Of a stretch of 64,000 nt of DNA, positions 12,291 through 22,408 are shown one piece after another. Position 1 is the stretch's first letter; each line of letters begins with the position of its first letter. Position numbers and translations under genes: made by a program. Origin of the DNA: Antedon mediterranea (lineage: Eukaryota > Echinodermata > Crinoidea > Comatulida > Antedonidae); NCBI RefSeq assembly GCF_964355755.1, contig NC_092676.1:19140288-19204287 (forward strand), written 5' to 3'. The notes beneath the pieces were generated by a model. It saw only the letters and a program-made list of their open reading frames with translations. It did no database searches and was not told where the DNA came from.

Positions 12291-13369
12291 TCGTATGAAT
12301 AATGTTACGGCGCTCTACATAGGATTGCTAAAATAATATGTCTAGTGTTGGACATACATACTGTATATTGTTTTATAGACATACATTTAGTAATGGCCTT
12401 GATAAATCCTGTGCTTATGTTAATTATTTTCAATATGAACAATAAAAAAGTATCATTTTGATGTTAATAATTGTTGTAAAAGTGCCGGTGATTATCATTA
12501 TTATTTTTCTTAATGTAAATGTTAAACTGTTAACTTTGCACATTGCGTTATGTTGCCTCGTTCGCTTTCTCGTATTCCAAGCATATTATTTCGGTACCAG
12601 TATTAAAAAATTAGTGTATTATCAAAATGTATATTAGCTATGTTACGATGTACTTCCAGAAAGTGCAAAGTACATGGTATAATGATTGATCTATGCAAAC
12701 AGAAATGTAAGCCTACTGTGTACATTTTGACAATGTATACATCTATATCAACTATTTCAAACAGTTCATTACTTTGGAGTGTATTTTGATGCATTGGTTC
12801 ATCTAAGTTTTATTCATAACAAAATATACCAATTAATGTTTTTTAGGCCTAAGGATTTTTAGAAATTTGGCTTTTACAATTGAGATGTTTTTCTTATTAT
12901 ACATTTTTTTTTCGTTTCTGTTTACCTTTTATATAATAAGATTAATATGTTTGTCAAGATTTCATTGCTTTAGCAGGCCAAGAAATCATGTAAATCAAGA
13001 AACTCATATCATGTTTCAATCCGTAAATACATTGAAATAGAATAATTTTTAAAATAAATATACCTTTGGGGGACTTGGTTACTGTCCGTATTGTTATATA
13101 AGTTTGTACTAAAAGGCTCCAAACCAATGTAAATAATGCGATGTAAAGAAATTTCTAAATTAAGAAAAGTTACCGGAGTAACTTCAAGTAAAGTAACAGA
13201 ACACATTGGAAATTTGACGTTATGATCGAATTCCCAATTCTGTCTCTTAATTTGGAGTTATAACCATTTTTGTTCGTCTGAAATTATTTAGTCAGCTTCT
13301 GGTAAAATGTGTTTGTAGAGAAAGAAACATACCAGGATGAATCAGCTTATTTCCATGGGCTCATATTAA

Positions 13370-13561
13370 ACAAGGCAATCTAACAACAAGACGATGAGCT
13401 CCAAAGATCAAAGGGTTTATCTGTGGCTGCAACACGATCAGTTCCACGCCCCTTAACAGACAAAAATATGTACAAATGATCTTGCTATTTGTCGCAGACA
13501 GATATAATATCAAAGGACTGTTCCTATCTTGGCAAGGCGAGCTTATCACCCTGTTGTTAAA
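13370..13561. mobile_element. MITE family 5 copy
   Basis: Ends ACAAGGCAATCTAACAACA and TGTTGTTAAATTGCCTTGT are inverse to each other. The interior holds TTTATCTGTGGCTGCAACACG. Confidence 0.75.
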
Positions 13562-13750
13562 TTGCCTTGTGTATTAAACAAGCAATTGAAGTTACCTAAA
13601 ATACATACATTAAAACATGTTTTATATTTCTCTCTATACTTATGATTAACGGTGTGTTTGGAGCAATACTTTCCTTTTGATAGGTGTTAAACGAACGTCA
13701 GTATGGTATTTAGGACGATAACATTCACCACAATATAAATACCGTTTTCA

Positions 13751-14494
13751 GTCGCGTGGAAGCGACTCTATAGTTCACTATGTCGGTCGGTCGGTCGGTC
13801 GGTCGGTCTGTCGGTCTGTCGGTCTGTCGGTCTGTCGGTCTGTCGGTCTGTCTGTCGGTCCGGTATCACTATGCGTTTTTTCGCTTTCTGACCTTATCTG
13901 GATATCAGTTTAATCTAGCTAAGTCAATTTTTCAAAGTATATTCCTTATGGCCAGGAATCGATGTGGTTATGTTTTCACGGTGCGTAATAAAAAATTACG
14001 TGGTCTACGCACGATTTAACGAAATCACGTTTGTAATCATATCTTCACAACCATGAATCACAATTAAATAAAATTTGGTACTCATAAATTTCAGGGCATA
14101 AATCATCATATGGCAATACAATTACGTGCGTAGCGCATGTAACGCATGCGTACGCGCGCTTAAAATGTTCAAAATTTATTTTCGATTAAATAAGAGTACG
14201 TTTCAGGCAATTTTAAGCGTTTACAAAATTGCCATGAGTGCGCAGATTTTGCTTAATGTTATTGCGCACTCTTTTTGCCCGATTTCTGTTTTCTTGACTT
14301 ACTTTTCAACTCGAAATTACGTTATACGAGCACGTCAAAAGTGACAGGCTACGCACGTGTAAATTAAAAAAATATAACTGTTTTTAAACATTTCAACATT
14401 TTTAAACATGTTCAGTAATTTCGGTCAGTTGGTAGGTTGGTCGGTCGGTCGGTAAACACTAAGCACGCGACTGCAGCCATCTATATGGCCTTGT
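13751..14494 (+). mobile_element. Hairpin-ended GTCGGTC repeat element, long copy
   Basis: It begins GTCGCGTGGAAGCGACTC with TATAGTTCACTATGTCGG and a long (GTCGGTCT)n tract, then about 500 bp of unique interior and a second short GGTCGGTCGG tract. It ends GCACGCGACTGCAGCC..TATATGGCCTTGTT. This is the fullest copy, and it holds no recognisable transposase. Confidence 0.75.
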
Positions 14495-14886
14495 TATAAA
14501 TTGACTCAGTTCTAAATCTTATCAATCTGCAGTAAAAATAAATATGTTCCTATTGTATATGTGATACAATGCGCTATAAAATAAGCAGAATAACATTCAA
14601 TGGAGAAACGGTTGTCAATTCACATTACAATTCGGCATAGTCATGAAAAGTCAATGGTCATGGTAGAAACAACAATAAGTGTTGGGTCTTGTTGGGGCAT
14701 TCCTTTCCCTTTGTTAGAAGCAGAACTGCAGTTAGTACTGTTGTGTATTTCCTTCCAGAATGTTTGAATTGATCACGAAATAGTATGTGTACAACTACTA
14801 CTTACTACAACAACTACCACAAGTAAAATGTTGTTACTGTGTTGTTGTTGTTATTTTTTGTTGTTTAAAAGGTGAAAACAGTTTTA

Positions 14887-14986
14887 GTCGCGTGTACGTG
14901 TAACAGCAGCTCACTATGTCGGTCGGTTGGTCGGTCCGTAAACACTAACTTGAGCACGCGACTGCAGTCATGTATATGGCCTTGTT
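14887..14986 (+). mobile_element. Hairpin-ended GTCGGTC repeat element, short copy
   Basis: GTCGCGTGTACGTG start, TCACTATGTCGGTCGG, TAAACACTAACTTGAGCACG and the ACTGCAGTCATGTATATGG end. It lies about 390 bp from the long copy. Confidence 0.75.
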
Positions 14987-14999
14987 TGGGTTAGGCCAC

Positions 15000-17480
15000 C
15001 ACCTAACAGAGCTAAGAAATGTATTTGGCTCACACATCCTATGTTATGAGTTTACTGTGTACATACTTTCTCAATCACGCATTCGCTAAATAAACAATCA
15101 AAAGGGCCAGTCATATTCATTAGCCTACTGATGCCTTCCACGAAAATACAAAATTATTCTGTCTTCGGCTTTCTAAACCTACATTTTAACAATTTCTGTA
15201 GGTCTAATTTATGAATTTGTAAATTATATTTCATTGTATAGGCCTATTTATGTTTATGTCCTTGCCTTCCAGTAACTATACTTCTATATTCGACAATATA
15301 TTTCTATTAATTTTTTTTTGCTTGCGTGCTAACTTGAAACAAATTGTTTTAAATGTTTCGGTCCAGCTAGTCTAGATGCCAGGACTCTCTCGATTACCTA
15401 CAAACAAGAGAGTGTTGGACACTCGTAATTCCTTCAAGACGTGCATACGGGGACGTTAGTTTAGGATAGTATAATTTTAATCCAGACCTTTTTATTTGAA
15501 TTGCCCCGTGTGGGATGATTAACGATTTTTTTTTAATTGAATTGTATTAAATTGTATAAGAAAAGACTTATTATTTCGCTTTTTATTCCATTTTTCACAT
15601 TTTTTTTTAGTTATTTCAAGACATAAATTCTTGTTGAATTGAAAAAGCTATACTGGACGATAAACAAACCTTCGTGATTTTAATTATCTTCTATAAACAT
15701 ATAGGCTTGTTTGTATTATGTTTGTTATTATTTCAAATACCTTGATTTGTAAGAAAATGTATTGTAGGATCAGAAATCAAAAATTATTAATTTCACCTAT
15801 TTAAAACATAGTATACGATCAGTCAGGTGTAGGCTAAATCGTGTTACAATAATTATAAAGGTGTGGAATGCAGGTAAATACACGTATTATTAAAAACATG
15901 TATACAATATAAAGAATTCTGCTAATAAAACTAAATCATATGAATTTAAGTTGTGAATTGTTGAATCATCTAAAGAAAATTATATGACAACGCAGGCGCA
16001 CCCACGATTATTTTTTAAATCGGCTTAGTATGGCATTTTTACGACTTTAGGAGTTCTGATAATGGAGAATTGTGAGTATACTAAAATCAGTGTGTATACA
16101 ATAGACCTACCACAAAGACAGGATAATATTCTTAATATTCTTAAACATCATTATCCTTACCCCCTCACAAAACGTCGCAAAATAAACATTCATTTAGTCA
16201 TAATTATTATCCATAAGGTGTGACGTAAGAATTAACTACAATTCGCTAATGCAAACAATTTTTGTCAAGCCATCTGCGTAGTCGATGTATGGGGTTCGAA
16301 TCGATCCCATAACAAACTACTTTTTACTTTATAGTGAGACAGATTATTTAGAGGGCTAGGTTAAGTTATTAGGGAGTAGTTCGGCTATCTTTCACATAAG
16401 GAGTCCCCAACGTATGTACGAAAACAAATCTCCCCCGGTCCACACTCTTTTTATGATGTGGTTGCAATAAGGTCAGGACAAAGTCTACGTAGTTTTTATT
16501 CGCTATTTCCCAAACGTATTTCAAAGTTAACTCAAAATTTAACTTCAAAATTAACTTAAGAGTCGATTTGGACAAATAAAGAAACGGGAATTAGTGTAGA
16601 GAGCCTATAGGGTCATTAGGTTCGCCATTTCTATTAGAGTAGAACCGACGGTAAAGAAACAGAAACATATGTGTGTAGGCCCGGTAACTCTGATTTTAAT
16701 CCATAGCACGGGTTGAATTCCTTTACAGCACGATCTTTAACAGAACCGTACATTGTAGTACTGTAGTATGAATATCGGCAGAGATACCACGCGTTACCAT
16801 TGGCCGACCATGCACGTCGGGAGTAAACTTTCTTAATCCCGCCATTCTCTGTTGGATTTCATAACACAATACAGGCGTTGAACGAGATAACTTAATTTGA
16901 AAGCATGCCAGACACGCTTTGTAAAATTATTTCACATTGTGTGTTAATGGGTGTCATCAAAGCTTATGATAATAACTTGAATATAAATCTGTTTTATTTT
17001 GGCGCCAACAAAAGACAATCGCTTCAAAGTACAATTATCTGAAGCGATCATCTGAATGATCGCTGTCATAAAGGCATATTAGTGTTGAATAGCTTTGCAT
17101 TTATACTTGCTAATCCATAATAAAAATGTGTGGTTTAATTTATAAATACTAAATTTTGTTTTATATGAAAGTAAAACTCATTCAATTTAACACAGGCCTA
17201 CATCCAATTGTCATACAGTTCAAACGTAAACATTTCACCTTTAAGATTCAAGATTCAATTTTATTTTGCCAATTAAAATGGAAATAATATGCCCAATGTA
17301 ACGGTATTTTTTAAATATTTTGTACGTTCCTATTATAACCAAGTTTTACATGTGGAATAAAGTGTACAAAATTGGGACTGGATAACCACGAGTTCATGCA
17401 GGGTCTTCATTAAGATTGTGTAAGATTCTTCATAAACTTTTTTGTGGTTAACCACCATAAACTTGATCAAATAAATGTTA
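15000..17480. other. Gene-free stretch upstream of gene B
   Basis: Unique AT-rich sequence. A tRNA-like box B (GGGTTCGAATCG) near 16,291 has no matching box A. The promoter and 5'UTR of gene B should lie in or near 16,900-17,765 but no clear TATA box was fixed. Confidence 0.4.
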
Positions 17481-17577
17481 GGGTGCGTTCAGGTGTAGTT
17501 AACTACTTGACAATGTTATTTCATGGGCACAATTAGTAACCAACTTACCTGAGTAAATAAAGTCTGAACGAGCCCTG
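17481..17577. mobile_element. Small inverted-repeat element upstream of gene B
   Basis: AGGGTGCGTTCAGGTGTAG and the inverse-type CTGAACGAGCCCT enclose about 97 bp. It lies about 190 bp upstream of the gene B start codon. Confidence 0.35.
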
Positions 17578-17765
17578 AGATGCACGCTACAACCGCCATG
17601 ATTAATTTAATGTTAATTATATTTTGGTTAAAATCCAAAAGTTTTACATTTTTTTGCAGAAAATGTAAGCCTATGTCGGCCTTCTTGTTTTTTACTACCG
17701 TACTTTCGTATGCAGTTTATTGTCAATTAATTGTCTTTGTTTTTTAAAATAGAAATTGACACAAA

Positions 17766-18811
17766 ATGGATCTTCGAATTACTGTTTTATTCGTGTTGGC
17801 ACTGATGTTTGTAGGTACAGAAGCTCCAGCTCCACCAGGTTGCAAAAAGTAAGTTAATTAACATCTTCTACATTGATGGTGTGATACTACGAAAACAATT
17901 TATCGGGGATACAGGCAACAGACAGACACCTGATTATCATAGGCAAATCCGTAATACAGCTTCTCATGTGCCTGTTAGGTTAAGGATGATACGGGCATCA
18001 CATGAGAAGCACATGAGATGCTGTATCACTGATTTGTACTATGATATTGGACACATTTATACAGTACCGATATTTATATACCGTTTTACATTCACAGCGT
18101 CATTGCTTAGTGTCGAGTTTCGACTTTTGAATCTAAAGTTATATACAATTCTATGTGTTTTAATTGAAATAACCACCCTAGGCTCTAAAGATTTACAATA
18201 CTGTTTTCTCGTTGTTTTCAGTGCAGGCGTTTCCGGACAACGTCCACCGGGTTGCGGTGGTCAGATTGGCAAAAAAGATAAACTACTAAACACATTACTC
18301 GAACGGTGGGTAGCCAAACATATTCCTGTAATACTTATCACTAGAAGCTGTTTTCAATAGATTACAACACCACTGATATTCAAATCACTTTAAAACAGGA
18401 AAATGATTGTAGAATCATGATATTTTTCAGCTCTGTATCTTTGTAACATATTTATATAACAAATACACGAAGTTCAAGTAAGTTAAGTGAAGCTGTTGAT
18501 CATTGTAATAAATGTATGTATTAACTTTCGCAACGTACGTTTGTACTAGTAAAATACATTTCGAAATGATTTCATGATAATGTTTATTTTGTAGATTATT
18601 GGTAAGAGAACTCGAAGCAGAAGTAGCCGAGGAAGAGCAAGCCCTTAAAAGGAAGGCAATGGATAACCCACAAGCCCCAGAAGCGAGAGAGCTTGACAAT
18701 GAACAAGCCCAAGAATTGAGGGACTTAGATGCTGATGAAAAACAACAAGAAGAAACTCGTCTTTTGAATTTACTGCTTGGTTTAAATGGTGAAAGAGATA
18801 TCAAAAAATAA
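17766..18811 (+). CDS. Secreted peptide precursor B, neuropeptide-like, 127 aa in three exons
   Basis: Exons are 17,766-17,848 (ATG to donor gtaagt), 18,222-18,305 (acceptor ttttcag, donor gtgggt) and 18,595-18,811 (acceptor ttgtag, stop TAA). Both introns are phase 2 and the joined frame is open. Residues 1-20 form a signal peptide with hydrophobic core ITVLFVLALMFVG, cleaved probably after GTEA. A Pro/Gly-rich peptide of about 23 residues follows (21-43), with two Cys (26 and 39, each in a PPGC motif), ending Gln-Ile before Gly44-Lys45-Lys46. This predicts an amidated peptide that could be cyclised by one disulfide. Residues 47-127 are a Glu/Lys/Arg-rich spacer with a KRK site near 74-76 and a Leu-rich C-terminal segment (RLLNLLLGL). 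A possible 5'UTR acceptor (aaaatag) lies 13 bp before the ATG. Gene A is the tandem paralogue. The family is not identified. A distant resemblance of RPPGC..Q to the C-terminal part of melanin-concentrating hormone (RPCWQ) is too short to trust, and amidation argues against it. Confidence 0.83.
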
Positions 18812-18812
18812 A
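18807..18812 (+). terminator. Poly(A) signal AATAAA, gene B
   Basis: AATAAA overlaps the TAA stop codon of gene B, the same arrangement as in paralogue A. No closer alternative hexamer was noted in the next 150 bases. Confidence 0.35.
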
Positions 18813-18829
18813 CAAATTATATTGGACAC

Positions 18830-21380
18830 TACGTGGTCAGATTTGAATCTGTGTGCGTTCAAAGCAACTCTCATGCACGTGATTAACCATTCAACCATGA
18901 TTGAACACGTGAGAGTTTTTTTCACATGACTCAACGGATTGACTACGCGGAAACTTACTTGTACACTAAACATATTATATCATATACAAAATGGGATACT
19001 CTTTAAATTAAAACTCTAAGAGCGATTCCAATCATTTTTTCTACTTTCCGGCTAAAATATGTATATTTTGCAAATTTCCAAAATTATATGGACGTATATG
19101 TTACTTTGACAATAGCTGTACATTAATTTTTATATTTTTAAAATATTTTATCGAATGTATAGTATGAATCAAAAGTATTTTACCTTACGTTTGTGCGTAA
19201 TAACTGCACTGTATGCAGATATGTTAAATAAGTGCAGTTGTAATTTCTCTATCGGAAGATAACTAGGTTGTTATACTAAACATCGTACAAAAATGTCAAA
19301 AATTGTCCTCAAAATATACCATGTGATATAAGTGAGTTGTAAAGAAGGTGGCCTTAATTAAAAAGTGCCCCCTGCGTGTATCTGAATAAATTCCATGCAT
19401 TTATTAAAGAATATTAATAATTCTTCTTAGTCAGCATTTTGTTTAATAAGATGTAACGATACAATACCTCTTTCCTATTTTTAAACGAGTTTGTTTATAA
19501 AGGCCAATATTTTAAGATATTCAAAAGTGACTTAAGAAAACACTACAAAACTTACTACAACAAAATAATTATTTGTCTCGAAGAACATCAAATTAAGATT
19601 CTTTGTAAAATTGATTAAATTGCCATAATTATATAAGATGTGTTATTTATAATTAAATAAAACAACTAAGTTACGCTATACAAGTTTCGTAATTGTTGCA
19701 GTATTCACCTGATATCCCTTCCCTTTCACACCAGAGACATTCCGGAGTTGAAAGGGGTATTATATTGAGCCTACCTACAGACGAATCAATTCGCACAAAT
19801 CAAACTCTCAGCTTATGCGCATGCGTATTCATATTTCCATCAAAGTCTTCTTCTTCTTCTTCCAACAAACGCAACCACAGAAGGCCTACAATGACTTCTG
19901 GGTCCATAGCAACGTACATGAGCAATGGTTGTTGAAATGGCGATAGACATTATCATTATTAGCCTATGCATGCGCATTTTCTGTTTCTTCATGAATGTTC
20001 GATTGAAATAAAAGTGAAAAAAACCCCAGAATATACATCCCATTTACCAGTTTGGATTTTTGTAGGCCTATATATCTCGTCCGGCCGGCCTTCTTATCAT
20101 TATAACATAAGCCTATTCCTTTATCTTAACATTTTAAACATAAATCAATTCATTCTTATGTCTCTGGACGGTAATATTTTACTGGTCATGGGTTCGATTC
20201 TTCCTTGCTTCCTCCTCTTTATTTATATTAGGCATGTATAGGCCTACCAAGAACATTACGTAATGTAAACAAAACGTTGTTCCACGTCCGTCGTTAAAAT
20301 ACGCATGCATGATTTAGCGCTGGACGACTAAATGAAAACATTGAATTTAACTTTGTCCGTAAAACGTCGAATAGGCAATGCACTTGTAAAGCTAAGAATA
20401 AAGACAAATTATATTGAAAGGTTAAACGGTTACGTCAGTGGCATAGCTTGAAATTGACAGCTGTTAGCAAGAATGACGGTAACAGTGTAATTTAACTGTT
20501 CAGTTATAACGTAACGGTAACGTTATGCTGATGTACCTGTGGATATAAGCAGTAGGCCTAATGATTGAAGCGAATGATAGTCAAAGATTTTGCCTTTGGA
20601 ATATAATGATACACCAAATAACGAAAACGTAGACCTTGGAATATACAATGCACCAAATAGAGAAGCTTAGACCCATCGAATATAATAACAAATAGCGAAG
20701 GCTTCGGCCGATGGAAATACTATTATAGTATAGTATAATACTGGAGGTTTTATGTTTAAAGCTCAAGTATACAAACTGATATGTGCTTGACATTTTCGGT
20801 GAGTAATTGTTGTTTATTATATTCATTGTAGGCATGACTAATGTCCATTCTTCTGTGCGATGTCTTTCATCGGCCTAAATCTGCATATTCATTTTAATTC
20901 GGTTTTAAACAACGTAAACAAAAACAAGCATGCCTCGCAAATGCTACAGGTGGTATGTACGTAAAAAAAATCATGTCGAGTATGATCAGACAAAAGTTTA
21001 AATAAATTTTCCAAAATTTCTTCAATCAATATTTACGTTAATTTTTTTATATAACCACGACAATATGGAATTTCAAAGTACTAATTATAATTATTATAGT
21101 GAATTAATGTAAATTCATGTGTATTCATGTGTAGGTGAGTAAATAAGGAACTAAATAACAAATTGTATGCTCGCTGACGTCAGATAATTAAATTCTTTAA
21201 AGTAAGAACCCGATTCTGTTGCTGTCGCTAGCCTGTATCTAACTAACTATTGCAAGTCAGTTAAATACAAGTCTATGTGTGTTTTAATACACATGGACTT
21301 GAATTTTAAAATAGTTTTAATATATCCTATCCTTAATTCTTATGGGACATTCTGATTATTCTATTGCATATTAATGTTAT
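18830..21380. other. Gene-free stretch after gene B
   Basis: AT-rich. Contains a box B-like GGGTTCGATTCTTCC near 20,191 (probable SINE relic) and several TAGGCCTA sites. No supported exon. Confidence 0.4.
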
Positions 21381-21395
21381 TATAACTGTAATAGG

Positions 21396-21583
21396 GCATG
21401 CATCACTTTTTGCAACCTGAATATGTGACGTGTAAAGATAAATTTGCCGAACTCGTGTTCGGGCGTTTGAATAGGAAAGTGCCCAATCGCGAACGTCGTG
21501 ATTATCGGCCCCGTGGTTTTATATTTAGAAAGAAGTTAGATTCGTTATTTATTTTTCGAAAACAAAATATACAGCAGTGCTGA
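21396..21583 (+). CDS. Possible terminal coding exon, basic Phe-rich peptide
   Basis: A possible acceptor (ctgtaatag) is followed in phase 0 by 62 codons to TGA, locally richer in C, G and CpG than its surroundings. The peptide begins GMHHFLQPEYVTCKDKF and contains LVFGR (a potential amidation site). It has several paired basic sites (RERRD, FRKK) that would cut out DYRPRGFIF-like and LDSLFIF-like pieces, and it ends in QQC. An AATAAA lies about 310 bp downstream (21,894-21,899). No convincing upstream exon was found. A hydrophobic frame starting at 20,158 could supply a leader, but its donor is weak and the same bases look like a tRNA-type repeat. It may be a peptide-precursor exon or a chance open frame. 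Confidence 0.25.
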
Positions 21584-21980
21584 CAATTAATGACTCAAAC
21601 TTACACATTGATTGATGAATTCTATGAAATATTATTGAAATACATTTTTTATTAAGCTTTAAACAACGAAATTGCTTGAGCTAATTTACTAACGACATGA
21701 TGACTACTATTTTGGCCTACAATCGACTAACGTTCTATAATGTCTGATGTACAGTACCCGTTTTTGCATTTAATAAAAATATATACTATAAATTGCAAAT
21801 GTTAATTCATAATGTGTATATAGCTCCCATTAATAATGAATATGCTACATCTATTAAAAAGTAATCATTGTGTGTGTGTGTGTGTTATAAATTAATAAAG
21901 AGTGACCTAATAAACGCGGCACATTTTGTAAGAATGGAAACGTCATCTTTGTTCTATTTCCATAGATCGTATTATTAAGT

Positions 21981-21986
21981 TTTATT
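21981..21986 (-). terminator. Candidate poly(A) signal of the multi-peptide precursor gene
   Basis: TTTATT on the plus strand (AATAAA on the minus) lies about 425 bases past the TGA stop at 22,409. It fits a short 3'UTR but was not verified. Confidence 0.3.
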
Positions 21987-22408
21987 TAATATTCGCACAT
22001 CTTCTGGACGTAATGTATGATATTTAGTAAATTTAGGCCTAATATAGGCCTAGTTCTCTCGTCACTTAGATGAATAGTAGGCCTAACTATCTTTCATTTG
22101 AAATAGGTTATCTTTGAATCGTACATTTTAGAGCCTCAACACAAGTGTGACTTTGGTAGATTTGAAGTTTTCATTGTATGTGAGATACAGACAACCTTTC
22201 ATTCTAGCAACATAACACTTAGTTAGTTTAATCGTTGCTTATGCAAAGTAGACCAGAAAACCCCATCAAAATCATAGCATATTGTTGCAAGCGTTATGCT
22301 TAACATCGTATATTACATTCCTCAAAAAAACAAAATTATGTCGAATATTTATGTGGATGTCGCCGCTGTTACTAAGAGGTCAAAGTTCATAAATCATCAT
22401 GTTCTTGT

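Larger units (their letters stand above)
7070..13360. other. Gene-free AT-rich stretch with repeats
   Basis: Holds one hairpin-ended element and the TTAGTTA and 49-bp arrays. No coding evidence. The 97-99 codon frames at 10,864-11,254 overlap on opposite strands and show no recognisable motif. Confidence 0.5.

Noticed and set aside
13780-14019. Open frame with repeated SVGRSVGLSVC residues
   Set aside because: It is the translation of the GTCGGTC/GTCTGTC tandem tract of a repeat element; the same applies to 8,117-8,332.
16270-16320. tRNA gene suggested by GGGTTCGAATCG
   Set aside because: No box A or acceptor-stem pairing at the right distance; I found no intact tRNA gene in the window.
17930-18030. 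Inverted repeat with CTCATGTGC/GCACATGAG in intron 1 of gene B
   Set aside because: Small and without element ends or a second copy; kept only as a possible local fold.
18427-18804. 125-codon minus-strand frame
   Set aside because: It is antisense to exon 3 of gene B; its Ser/Leu-rich composition mirrors the Glu/Arg-rich coding strand.
19966-20241. Hydrophobic frame ending near 20,241 as leader for the 21,396 exon
   Set aside because: The donor is weak (gtatag) and the bases include a tRNA-type box B, so a SINE relic explains it at least as well.
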